Source: Cherax quadricarinatus (lineage: Eukaryota; Arthropoda; Malacostraca; Decapoda; Parastacidae). From it: a DNA stretch of 64,000 nt. The stretch lies in NCBI RefSeq assembly GCF_038502225.1, contig NC_091390.1:9832244-9896243 (forward strand), written 5' to 3'. The position numbers and the translations under genes are program-made. This document shows, in pieces, positions 33,296-44,059 of this stretch (its first letter is position 1; each line of letters opens with the position of its first letter). Below the pieces are notes generated by a model. The model had not been told where the DNA came from, searched no databases, and worked only from the letters and a program-made list of their open reading frames with translations.

Positions 33296-34112
33296 ATACC
33301 TGGAGTTTACCTGGAGAGAGTTCCGGGGGTCAACGCCCCCGTGGCCCGGTCTGTGGCCAGGCCTCGTGGTGGATCAGAGCCTGATCAACCAGGCTGTTGC
33401 TGCTGGCTGCACACAAACCAACGTACGAGCCACAGCCTGGCTGGTCAGGAACCGACTTTAGGTGCTTGTCCAGTGCCAGCTTGAAGACTGCCAGGGGTCT
33501 GTTGGTAATCCCCTTTATGTTTCCTGGGAGGCAGTTGAACAGTCTCGGGCCCCTGACACTTATTGTATGGTCTCTTAACGTGCTAGTGACACCCCTGCTT
33601 TTCATTGGGGGGATGATGCATCGTCTGCCAAGTCTTTTGCTTTCGTAGTGAGTGATTTTCGTGTGCAAGTTCGGTACTAGTCCCTCTAAGATTTTCCAGG
33701 TGTATATAATCATGTATCTCTCCCGCCTGTGTTCCAGGGAATACAGGTTCAGGAACCTCAAGCGCTCCCAGTAATTGAGGTGTTTTATCTCCGTTATGCG
33801 CGCCGTGAAGGTTCTATGTACATTTTCTAGGTCACCAATTTCACCTGCCTTGAAAGGTGCTGTTAGTGTGCAGCAATATTCCAGCCTAGATAGAACAAGT
33901 GATCTGAAGAGTGTCATCATGGGCTTGGCATCCCTAGTTTTGAAGGTTCTCATTATCCATCCTGTCATTTTTCTAGCAGATGCGATTGATACAATGTTAT
34001 GGTCCTTGAAGGTGAGTTCCTCCGACACGATCACTCCCAGGTCTTTGACGTTGGTGTTTCGCTCTATTTTGTGGCCAGAATTTGTTTTGTACTCTGATAA
34101 GAGAAAATTTTA
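33296..34112 (-). pseudogene. CR1-A LINE, copy 2: RT C-terminus and 3' end
   Basis: Frame 34034-33330: VSEELTFKDHNIVSIASARK, RSLVLSRLEYCCTL, NYWERLRFLNLYSLEHRRER and DHTISVRGPRLFNCLPGNIK, the thumb and tail of a CR1/L2-like RT. The 3' end has TACCTGGAG repeats as at 8904. It is 5'-truncated at about 34112. Confidence 0.8.
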
Positions 34113-34399
34113 GAAAGGATTTAATTGTAAATGAGTTCTTGCTAACTGACGAGTTTTATCTATTATACCCTCCTCATGGTGAGCGAAAAATGCATGACGC
34201 TGTAGACCAGTAGACCACACAGTCCTTAATTAACAATGGCGCATCCAGCCAAGCTAGATGATGTGGCCGACATCGAAGGACATACGGAGGTGTGGATCCT
34301 CTGAGGGCCAAAACAGCATGGCTTCGACTCCTTACCTAGTGCAGTGTTGTTATTGATCAATACCTCTTTTTTCGTGGGTGAAATAATGCAATATACTGC
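34113..34399. other. Unassigned 0.29-kb stretch
   Basis: No supported reading frame, and no similarity seen to other parts of the window. It may continue whatever CR1-A copy 2 inserted into. Confidence 0.3.
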
Positions 34400-34639
34400 T
34401 AGGTCCACTCTCTACCTGTTCCATAAGATTTGTCATACCTCTTCATAAAACTATACATGGTTCCTCACTTTCCACACTATTCCACTTCCTGATAACTCTG
34501 TGACTGAAGAAATACTTCCTGACATCCCTGTTATTCATCTGAGTCTTCAACTTGCAATTTTGACCCCTTGTTGCTGTGTCCCATCTCTGGAACATTCTGT
34601 CTCTGTCCACCTTGTCAATTCCTCTCAGTATTTTATAAG

Positions 34640-34640
<1 letters not shown>
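34400..34640 (-). pseudogene. CR1-B LINE fragment (C-terminal tail)
   Basis: Matches the last part of the CR1-B ORF2 (compare 34901-35160) but lacks the 3' terminal block and stops abruptly at 34640 against the (TG)n tail of the next CR1-B copy, so that copy inserted into this one. Confidence 0.7.
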
Positions 34641-34734
<94 letters not shown>

Positions 34735-34750
34735 TGTGTGAGTGTGTGCC

Positions 34751-34784
<34 letters not shown>

Positions 34785-34838
34785 TGTGTGTGTGTGAGTT
34801 TGTGTGTGTGTGTGTGTGTATGTGTGTGTGTGTGTGTA
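34641..34838. repeat. (TG)n microsatellite at the 3' end of a CR1-B LINE
   Basis: About 200 bp of TG dinucleotides with scattered interruptions, directly joined to ACTCACCTAATTGTGG, the CR1-B 3' terminus. Confidence 0.95.
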
Positions 34839-34900
34839 CTCACCTAATTGTGGTTGCAGGGGTCGAGGCTCAGCTCCTGGCCCCGCCTCTTCACTGATCG

Positions 34901-37780
34901 CTACTGGGTCCTCTCTCTCTCTGCTTCCTGAGCTTTGTCATACCTCTTCTTAAAACTATGTATGGTTCCTGCCTCCACTACTTCACTTGCTAGGCTATTC
35001 CACTTGCTGACAACTCTATGACTGAAGAAATACTTCCTAACGTCCCTGTGACTCGTCTGAGTCTTCAGCTTCCAGTTGTGACCCCTTGTCCCTGTGTCCC
35101 CTCTCTGGAACATCCTATCTTTGTCCACCTTGTCTATTCCCCGCAGTATCTTGTATGTCGTTATTATGTCTCCCCTGACCCTTCTGTCCTCCAGTGTCGT
35201 CAGTCAGATTTCCCTTAACCTTTCCTCGTACGACATTCCCTTGAGCTCTGGGACTAGCCTTGTTGCAAACCTTTGTACTTTCTCTAACTTCTTGACGTGC
35301 TTGACCAGGTGTGGGTTCCAGACTGGTTCTGCATACTCCAGTATGGGCCTAACATACACAGTGTACAGTGTCTTGAACGATTCCTTATTAAGGTATCGGA
35401 ACGCTATTCTCAGGTTTGCCAGGCGCCCGTATGCGGCAGCGGTTATTTGGTTGATGTGTGCCTCCGGTGATGTGCTCGGTGTTATGGTCATCCCAAGGTC
35501 TTTCTCCCTGAGTGAGGTCTGTAGTCTTTGTCCACCTAGCCTATACTCTGTCTGCGGTCTTCTTTGCCCCTCCCCAATCTTCATGACTTTGCATTTGGCT
35601 GGATTGAATTCGAGAAGCCAGTTACTGGACCACATGCCCAGCCTGTCCAGGTCTCTTTGCAGTCCTGCCTCATCCTCGTCCGATTTAATTCTTCTCCTCA
35701 ACTTCACGTCATCTGCGAACAGGGACACTTCAGAGTCTATTCCTTCCATCATGTCGTTCACAGATATCAAAAATAGCACTGGTCCTAGAACTGACCCCTG
35801 TGGGAACCCGCTCGTAACAGGCGCCCACTGTGATACCTCTTCACGTACCATGACTCGTTGCTGCCTCCCTGTCAGGTATTCCATTATCCATTGCAGTGCC
35901 CTCCCTTTTACATGCGCCTGATCCTCCAGCTTCTGCACTAATCTCTTGTGGGGAACTGTGTCAAAGGCCTTCCTGCAGTCTAGGAAAACGCAATCTACCC
36001 ACCCCTCTCTCTCGTGTCTTACTTCTGTTACCTTGTCATAAAACTCCAGGAGGTTTGTGATACAAGATTTGCCTTCCATGAACCCATGCTGGATTTCATT
36101 TATAATCTTGTTCCTTTCCAGGTGTTCGACCACTCTCCTCCTGATAATCTTCTCCATGACTTTGCACACAATACATGTCAGAGACACAGGTCTGTAGTTT
36201 AGTGCCTCGTTTCTGTTTCCTTTCTTAAATATGGGGACTACATTAGCTGTCTTCCATTTCTCAGGTAGTTGCCCAGTTTCAAGGGATGTGTTGAAGATTG
36301 TGGTTAGAGGCACGCACAGCATCTCTGCTCCTTCTCTAAGAACCCATGGGGAGATGTTGTCCGGTCCCATCGCCTTTGAGGTGTCAAGGTCACTTAAGAG
36401 CTTCTTCACCTCCTACTCAGTTGTTCATATGTCATCCAACACTTGTTGGTATATTCCCTCTTGGTGTTCCCTTCTGTGCTGTCTTCCCACAGCCCTTCCT
36501 GTCTCTACTGTAAAAACTTCCTTAAATCTCATGTTCAGCTCCTCACATACCTCCTGATCATTTCTTGTGAGTTCTCCACTTTCTGTCCTTAATCTGATCA
36601 CCTTGTCTTTGACTGTTGTCTTCCTCCTGATGTGGCTATACAACAGTTTCGGGTCAGTCTTGATTCTCGATGCTATGTCATTTTCATACTGTCGCTGGGC
36701 TTCCCTCCTTACCTGTGCGTACTCATTCCTGGCTCTGCTTCTGATCTCCCTATTTTCGTGTGTTCTCTGCCTTCTGTACTTTTTCCATTCTCTATTCCAC
36801 TTTGTTTTTGCTTCCTTACACCGTCGGGGAAACCAGGGGCTCGTTCTGGTCTTCCCGTTGTTACTGTTGCCCTTGGGAATAAATCTTTCCACTGCCTCCT
36901 TGCATTTTGTTGTTACATATTCCATCATTTCATTTGCTAGCTTTCCTGCCAGTTCTCTGTCCCACTGGACCTCCCGCAGGAAGTTCTTCAACCCTATGTA
37001 GTCCCCTCTTTTATAGTCAGGCTTTTCCAATTCAACTCCTGTTATTCTCTTCACTTGCATCTCTACTATGTATTCAAAGCACAGAACCACGTGGTCGCTA
37101 GCTCCTAGGAGACTCTCATACTTGATGTCCTCAATGTCTGAGCTGCCCAGGGTGAACACAAGGTCCAATCTTGCTGGTTCATCCTCCCCTCTCACTCTGG
37201 TAGTGTCCTTAACATGTTGGTGCATGAGGTTTTCCAGCACCACGTCCAACATCCTGGCTCTCCATGTTTTGGGACCCCCATTTGGCTCCAGGTTTTCCTA
37301 GTCAATCTCCCTGTGGTTGAAGTCCCCCATAACCAGCAACTTTGTTCTGCTGGAGTGAGCTCTTCTTGCCACCTCAGCAAGTGTGTCTACCATTGTTCTG
37401 TTGCTCTCTTCATGTTCCTCTCTTGGCCTCCTGTAGTTCTATGGTGGATTATGCATCACTTCAATGACCACTTTGTGTTCCCCAGACTGAAGTTTACCTG
37501 CTATGTAGCCTCTTTCTCCCGTCTCATCCATGCCTTCCATTTTCTCGAATTTCCATCTGTTTTTTACGAGCAGAGCAACCCCACCTCCCCCCCCTGCCCC
37601 TTCTATCTTTCCTCATGATCTGGTATCCTGGTGGAAAGATTGCATCTGTTATTGTCTCCGTGAGTTTTGTTTCTGTAACTGCATTGATGTCTGGGGACTT
37701 CTCATTGATTCTTTCTTGCCATTCCTCATGTTTATTCGTTAATCCATCTGCATTTGTGTACCAAACCTTCAACTTCTGTT
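34901..37780 (-). pseudogene. CR1-B ORF2, copy 2: endonuclease and RT (frameshifted)
   Basis: 37772-37524: start of the endonuclease (KVWYTNADGLTNKHEEWQER, AVTETKL). 37252-36425: later endonuclease and linker (ARLDLVFTLGSSDIEDI, GASDHVVLCFEYI). 36409-35204: RT with GPDNISPWVLREGAEML, CRKAFDTVPHKRL, TSGFPQGSVLGPVLF and SLFADDVKLRR. 35128-34901: C-terminal tail. Around 37260-37520 stops and a frame change cut the middle of the endonuclease. Apart from the SGF for SGV change the RT motifs are kept. Confidence 0.85.
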
Positions 37781-37866
37781 CTAATACTGTAACTGCGGTG
37801 TGGGGGTGGAAACAGAGGGATCGGTGTGTGATGGTTGGTTTGGATTGTTCAGTTGCCTTGGTGGTG

Positions 37867-38877
37867 TCATGGCTGGAGTCCTTTTGCAGGTGTTTCTGGG
37901 GGGTGCACTTGTCCTTCCATTTGATCCTGGGTTATTCTGCTCTCCTTTTTCATTTCCTCCCATTTCTCCTTTCGTTTTTGAACTCTCTCTTTCATTGTCT
38001 TCCTTTCGTCCTGTGTTCTGTCTCGATCGAGGTACGCACTCCGGAACTCCTGCTTGCCTCTCAGCCGTGCTTTCTCCTGCAGGATCATGGTTCGGGTTGA
38101 TTCTGCCTTGAAAATTACTTTGAGAGGCCGATTCCTTTTCTTTGTGAACCACCCAATTCTCCGAAAGTTTGCCACCTGGGTCATGTCCCCCTCGCCTATA
38201 ACCTTCATGATATCTTCAATCACTTTTTTCTCCTCTTGCTTTCTTTCATCATAAGTTTCCCCTTTAGCTTCGTCTAGCCCATAGACAAACACGGATCTCT
38301 CCCTTTCCACCTCCCACTGTGACTCCCATTGCATCCTCTGATGTGTTTTAGTTCCTTCCCGTGGAGTGTTCCTTTCTTCAGTCCCTTCCCTAGTTATGGC
38401 CCCTATGCTTCTTGGTTTGTCCTTCCTGCTCACCTGTTCCTGGCCCCCACAGGTATCTGGTAAGGTCCTTGCACATGTCCTAGTTCCTTCAATGTCTTCC
38501 AACCTCTCATTCTGTCCTAGTGTGCTCCCTGCCTTTGTTTTGGCCCCATGTGGGTTTGACAGGACTTCTGCATACAGTTTAGTTTCCATGCTTCCTTCAG
38601 ACTTGTTGTCTGTGTTTGATGTAGCCATTGCCGATGCTACTTCTGTAATATCTTTGTCTCTGTGCTGTTTCAGATGTCTCAGCTCCTCTTCTAATCTCTC
38701 TATCTTGATTTCTGCTGCTGTGGCCTGTTGCTTCCACCTTCTGCATTCTGCTGCTAACCTCTCTTCCATCTTCCTTTCCAGCTCATCTAGTCTCCTTCCC
38801 CAGTCTTCCTCCATTTTTTTGAGCTCTACCTCCCATTCCTCCCTCCCAGATTCGTCCTTGGAGCCCCTTGTCCTCAT
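37867..38877 (-). CDS. CR1-B ORF1: coiled coil plus RRM-like nucleic-acid-binding protein (336 aa)
   Basis: Open frame beginning MRTRGSKDESGREEWEVELK. Residues about 10-75 are a charged heptad-like helix (LDELERKMEERLAAEC, IERLEEELRHLKQH), probably a coiled coil for multimerisation. Residues about 195-300 (SVFVYGLDEAKGET, VANFRRIG, RPLKVIFKAESTRTMIL, FRSAYLDRDRTQDER) have the layout of the RRM plus C-terminal domain of L1-like ORF1 proteins, which bind element RNA. The reading frame of ORF2 begins within or just after its 3' end. The assignment is by pattern only. Confidence 0.65.
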   Translation of the reverse strand: MRTRGSKDESGREEWEVELKKMEEDWGRRLDELERKMEERLAAECRRWKQQATAAEIKIERLEEELRHLKQHRDKDITEVASAMATSNTDNKSEGSMETKLYAEVLSNPHGAKTKAGSTLGQNERLEDIEGTRTCARTLPDTCGGQEQVSRKDKPRSIGAITREGTEERNTPREGTKTHQRMQWESQWEVERERSVFVYGLDEAKGETYDERKQEEKKVIEDIMKVIGEGDMTQVANFRRIGWFTKKRNRPLKVIFKAESTRTMILQEKARLRGKQEFRSAYLDRDRTQDERKTMKERVQKRKEKWEEMKKESRITQDQMEGQVHPPETPAKGLQP

Positions 38878-38880
38878 CCT

Positions 38881-39180
38881 GGTTCTAGGTTCCCCCGTTG
38901 CTCCACAGAAGGGGGGACTGGTGGTTAGGGGGAGAGGAATAGATTGTTAGGAGGAGAGTTGATGGATGGTTATGAGGGAGGGGGAGGATGGTTATTTGAG
39001 GGAGGGAGGTAGTTGGGGGGTTAGACGGTTTGGGGAGGGGTTAGGTGGTTTGGGGGAGGGGTAGGTGGCTAAGATGAGGTGGTTAGGGAAGGAGGAGAGG
39101 TGGTTAGGGGAGGGGGGTACGTGTTTGTGTCAAGTGTTTGTGTCAAGTGGTGGAGGGTGTGTGTGGGTGTTAGTTACCAT
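38881..39180. other. G-rich degenerate repeat upstream of CR1-B ORF1
   Basis: Repeats of a GGTGGTTAGGGGAGGGG-like unit on the plus strand between about 38918 and 39115, with many runs of three or more G. No coding sequence. Confidence 0.5.
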
Positions 39181-39224
39181 TTGGTCCTAGGCACATGTCG
39201 ATTAGACACTAGGTCTGTTGTATG

Positions 39225-39231
39225 TGCATGC

Positions 39232-39313
<82 letters not shown>

Positions 39314-39508
39314 TGTGAGGTGTGTGTGTGTGGTGTGTGTGTGTGGTGTGTGTGTGTGGTGTGTGTGTGTGGTGTGTGTGTGTGTGGTGTGTGTGTGGTG
39401 TGTGTGTGGTGTGTGTGTGTGTGGGGTGTGTATGTGTGGTGTGTGTATGTGTGGTGTGTGTGTGTGTGGTGTGTGTGTGTGTGGTGTGTGTGTGTGGTGT
39501 GTGTGTGT

Positions 39509-39546
<38 letters not shown>

Positions 39547-39588
39547 TTGTGTGTGTGTGTGTGTGTATGTGTTTATGTATGTGTGTAC
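39225..39588. repeat. Interrupted (TG)n microsatellite, about 360 bp, at the 3' end of CR1-B copy 3
   Basis: Long TG tract whose centre (39305-39505) is a higher-order pattern of GTGTGTGTGTGG blocks. It joins ACTCACCTATTTG, which is itself duplicated at 39587 and 39602, the CR1-B 3' end. Confidence 0.95.
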
Positions 39589-42500
39589 TCACCTATTTGT
39601 ACTCACCTATTTGTGGTTGCCGGGGTCGATTCACAGCTCCTGGCCCCGCCTCTTTGCTGATTGCTACTAGGTCCTGTCTCCCTGCACCATGAGCTCTATC
39701 ATACCTCGCCTTAAAACTATGTATGGTTCCTGCCTCCACTACATCACTTTCTAGGCTATTCCATGGCCTGACTACTCTATGACTGAAGAAATACTTCCTA
39801 ACATCCCTTTGATTCATCTGAGTCTTCAACTTCCAATTGTGACCTCTTGTGTCTGTGTCCCATCTCTGGAACATCCCGTCTTTGTCCACCTCGTCTATTT
39901 CGTGCAGTATTTATATGTCGTTATCATGTCTCCCTTGACCCTCCTGTCTTCCAGTGTCGTCAGGCCGATTTCCCTCAACCTTTCTTCATAGGACAATCCC
40001 CGTAGCTCTGGGACTAGTCTTGTTGCAAACCTTTGCACTTTCTCTAATTTCTTGACGTGCATGACTATGTGTGGATTCCAAACTGGTGCTGCATACTCCA
40101 GTATGGGCCTGACGTAGATGGTATACAGAGTCTTAAACGAATCCTTACTGAGGTATCGGAACGCTATCCGTAGGTTTGCCAGGCGCCCGTATGCTGCAGC
40201 AGTTATCTGATTGATGTGCGCCTCAGGAGATATGCTCGGTGTTATACTCACCCCCAGATCTTTTTCCTTGAGTGAGGTTTGCAGTCTTTGGCCATCTAAA
40301 CTATATTGTGTCTGCGGTCTTCTTTGCCCTTCCCCAATCTTTATGACTTTGCATTTGGCAGGGTTAAATTCAAGGAGCCATTTGCTGGACCAGGCTTGTA
40401 GCCTGTCCAGGTCTCTTTGTAGTCCTGCCTGATCCTCGTCCGATTTGATTCTTCTCATTAACTTCACATCATCTGCAAACAAGGACACTTCTGAGTCTAT
40501 CCCTTCCGTTATGTCGTTCACATATACCAAGAACAGCACAGGTCCTAGGACTGACCCCTGTGGAACCCCGCTTGTCACAGGCGCCCACTCTGACACCTCG
40601 TCGCGTACCATGACTCGTTGTTGCCTCCCTGTCAGATATTCTCTGATCCATTGCAGTGCCTTTCCTGTTATGTGTGCCTGGTCCTCTAGCTTTTGCAGTA
40701 ACCTCTTGTGAGGAACTGTGTCGAAGGCCTTCTTGCAGTCCAAAAATATGCAGTCGATCCACCCCTCTCTCTCTTGTCTTACTTCTGTCACCTTGTCATA
40801 AAACTCTAGTAGGTTTGTGACACAGGATTTTCCTTCCCTGAAACCGTGCTGGTTGTCAATTATACACTTGTTTCTTTCCAGGTGTCCCACCACTCTCCTC
40901 CTGATGATCTTCTCCATGACCTTGCATACTATACACGTTAGTGATACAGGTCTGTAGTTTAGTGCCTCATGTCTGTCTCCCTTTTTAAAAATTGGGACTA
41001 CATTTGCCATTTTCCATACCTCAGGGAGTTGCCCAGTTTCAAATGATGTGTTGAAGATCTTTGTTAATGGCTCACACAATATTTCTGCTCCCTCTTTAAG
41101 GACCCATGGAGAGATGTTGTCTGGTCCCACCGCCTTTGAGGTGTCAAATTCGCATAGCAGCTTCTTCACCTCCTCCTTGGTTATATGTACCTCATCCAGC
41201 ACTTGCTGGTGTGCCCCCCTGTTCTGATTTCTTGGAGTCCTACTGGTTTCCACTGTAAATACCTCTTTAAATCTCGTGTTGAGCTCCTGACAAACCTCTC
41301 GGTCGTTTCTTGTGCATTCCCCATCACCCTTCCTCAGTCTGATTACCTGGTCCTTGACTGTTGTTTTCCTCCTGATGTGGCTGTACAACAGCTTCGGGTC
41401 AGTCTTTACTTTTGATGCTATGTCATTTTCATATTGTCTCGGAGCCTCCCTTCTTATCTGTGCATATTCGTTTCTGGCTCTTCGGCTGATTTCTTTATTT
41501 TCCTGAGTTCTCTGTCTTCTGTACCTTTTCCATTCTCTAGTACACCTAGTTTTTGCCTCCCTACACCTTTGGGTGAACCAAGGACTCGTTCTGTTCTTCC
41601 CATTATTTCTGTTTCTCTTGGGAACAAACCTCTCCTCTGCCTCCTTGCATTTTGTTGCTACATAGTCCATCATTTCATGTACTGGTTTTCCTGTCAGTTC
41701 CCTCTCCCACTGAATGTCTTGAAGGAAGTTCCTCATGCCTGAGTATTTCCCTCTTTTGTAGTTTGGTTTTTCCCAGCCTATTCCTGCTACTCTCTCCACT
41801 TGGAGCTCAACTATGTAGTCGAAGTACAGAACCACATGATCACTAGCTCCCATGGGCCTTTCATACATGATACCCTCGATGTCCGAACTACTCATGGTGA
41901 ATACAAAGTCCAACCTTGCTGGTTCATCCTCTCCTCTCTCTCTGGTAGTGTCTCTAACATGTTGATGCATGAGGCTTTCCAGTACCACATCCATCATCTT
42001 GGCTCTCCATGTTTCGGGACCCCCATGGGGCTCCAGGTTTTCCCAGTCAATCTCCTTGTGATTGAAATCACCCATAACTAGTAACTTTGCTCCCCCCATG
42101 TGTGCTCTCCTGGCCACCTCGGCTAGTGTGTCGATCATTGCTCTGTTGCTCTCATCGTATTCTTCTCTTGGCCTCCTGCAGTTCTGTGGTGGGTTGTACA
42201 TTACTGCAATTATCACCTTATGTCTCTCAGACTGGATTGTTCCTACTAAGTAGTCCCTTTCGCCCGTGCCATCCATTCCTTCCATTTTCTCAAAACCCCA
42301 CTGGTTTTTAATGAGCAGTGCAACTCCTCCTCCCCCTCTCCTCCCTCTGTCTTTCCTGAGGATTTGATATCCGGATGGAAAGATTGAATCTGTTATTATT
42401 CTGGTGAGTTTTGTTTCTGTGAGTGCTATTATGTCTGGGGATGTCTCTTTGATTCTTTCGTGCCACTCCTCATACTTGTTTGTTATTCCATCTGCATTTG

Positions 42501-42830
42501 TATACCACACCTTCAACTTCTTTTCTAAGACTGTGGTCTGGGAGGTATATTGGGGTTGGGGAAGTGGGAGACCTGGTAAGGAACTATGGGTTGTTGCTGT
42601 GGGGGTGGAGTTTGTAATGTAGTGGGTGGGGGCATTGGATGTGGCATGGGTGTTTTGATTTAGAGTGTTTGGTTGCACTGGGGTTGCCCTTGTGTGTGTG
42701 TGCTTGTGTGTGAGGGAGGGAGGGTTAGGGGGGGGTAGGTGGTGTGGTTGAAAGATCTGTCGTGTAGGCACAAATTTAGTCTCATTTATCTTTCCCAATT
42801 ATGCTACTCTCTCCACTTATTGCCCTTTCT
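39589..42830 (-). mobile_element. CR1-B LINE, copy 3, ORF2 almost intact
   Basis: Minus-strand element with 3' end at 39589. ORF2 fills 42798-39593 with one frameshift. ORF1 is absent, so it is 5'-truncated just upstream of ORF2. Confidence 0.85.
39593..42798 (-). CDS. CR1-B ORF2: endonuclease and reverse transcriptase (967 codons, then a frameshift near 39895)
   Basis: P/T-rich N-terminus (to residue about 90), then an APE-type endonuclease: KVWYTNADGITNKYEEW, ALTETKL (catalytic Glu), VMGDFNHKEIDWENL, ARLDFVFTMSSSD, MGASDHVVLYF (SDH). A basic linker with WFTQRCREAKTRCTREWK follows. RT: GPDNISPWVLKEGAEIL, NYRPVSLTCIVCKVMEKI, CKKAFDTVPHKRLL (Asp), TSGVPQGSVLGPVLFLVYVN, SLFADDVKLMRRI (FADD), and a C-terminal tail. 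A single-base change near 39895 shifts TYKILRG out of frame; the last 98 residues follow in another frame (39889-39593). All catalytic residues I can recognise are present. The start codon is uncertain because the copy begins here. Confidence 0.85.
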
Positions 42831-43733
42831 GGATTTACGTATTAATTGTTGCTGGTTATTATCATTTTCCTTGTTCACATTGAGAGAGGACTTCCTAGCT
42901 TCCTAAGTATTCTTACTGCTAATAACTACCGGTAGTAACACTGCCTGTGTGTGTGTGTGTGTATGTGTGTGTGTGTGAGTGTGTGTGTGTGTGAGAGTGT
43001 CTTGTGCGGTGTAATGACTGGCCGCAACTTCTTGTGACCTGACACAACCCTCCTGGGACTTGACCCTAGCACCATCTTACAATGTTGCCCTTAAAAGCTT
43101 GTCCCACCTACCTTCTCACACTCGTCAACACTATATTCTCTATGTCTATGCTATTTCTATTCTAATTCTGGTAATAGCTTGCAGGAGTGAGTGACCAGTA
43201 TCAAACAGTATGCAAGGCCAGCCAGGGCCGTCAACATGCAAACCACAAATAGGCGAATAAACTTGCGCTGCAATGGTGTGGTGACAGTTGCCAGCTGCTG
43301 ATGACGAAGCCGTCGTATGTAGGCCTTAAATCCCTATTTTGGAGATCCTTCACCCGTGATGATTATAACCATATATTCTAATACATCCCGCTTCCTCACG
43401 CGATTTCACTCTTCACTGATGATAGTATACACTTCACATTATATACACTTCACTTAATATGTATAATGGCACACAACTTGTCGTGACGTCACTTCTTCAG
43501 GCCTACCACTGCCAATGTGGCAACAGCGCCTAAGACCCCCAACGGTTTGCGCTTTGAAATATTATGATTTCAGCTTTCCTCTCACTTTCTTTAACTAATA
43601 ACTTTAATTATCACTCGTAGTATTGTTCACTGACGTTCCACTACCACTGATTACTGCTAGCTGTTATTGCACGCATTACAACGCTAAGGATCTCGGAGCC
43701 TTGTTACCCACGTCTGCACCCCACCGACCCACG

Positions 43734-43734
<1 letters not shown>
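42831..43734. other. 0.9 kb non-coding, with a short (TG)n at 42949-43002
   Basis: No supported reading frame or element end. GCAAACCACAAATAGGCGAATA (near 43240) resembles the CR1-B 3' end but is too short to call. Confidence 0.4.
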
Positions 43735-43816
<82 letters not shown>

Positions 43817-43868
43817 TGTGTGTGTGCGTGTGTGCGTGTGTATGTGTGTATGTGTGTGTGTGTGTGAT
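43735..43868. repeat. (TG)n microsatellite, about 134 bp
   Basis: TG tract with TATG and TGCG interruptions in its last 60 bp. No LINE end is visible beside this one. Confidence 0.95.
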
Positions 43869-44059
43869 ACTTTGGATTTCATCCTCTTTTATGTAACATT
43901 CCAACAAGGAAGATTTGTTGCCATCAATGAAAAGCTCTTGTTCAGTGTCATATGAGCCTAACCCTATTTCTCTTTCATGGGATTTGTAATACCCTACAGT
44001 TTTAGAGCTGTACCTGCACATAATAATAATAATAATAATCACATCACAGTATAACGTAC

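Larger units (their letters stand above)
34839..38880 (-). mobile_element. CR1-B LINE, copy 2, carrying ORF1 and a broken ORF2
   Basis: Minus-strand element with 3' end at 34839, ORF2 to about 37780 and ORF1 at 38877-37867, followed by a G-rich (C-rich on its own strand) segment to about 39180 that may be the 5' UTR. It is the only CR1-B copy in the window with ORF1. Confidence 0.8.

Noticed and set aside
34500..34847. Open frames made of Cys-Val or Thr-His repeats across the (TG)n tracts (also 39209-39692 and 43623-43955).
   Set aside because: Dinucleotide repeats are open in several frames at once; no evidence of translation.
43704..44042. Minus-strand frame after the receptor exon as its possible next exon.
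   Set aside because: The phase does not match the GTACGT donor, and the peptide lacks the hydrophobic TM7 and TYxxxxxQF motif expected of the last exon.
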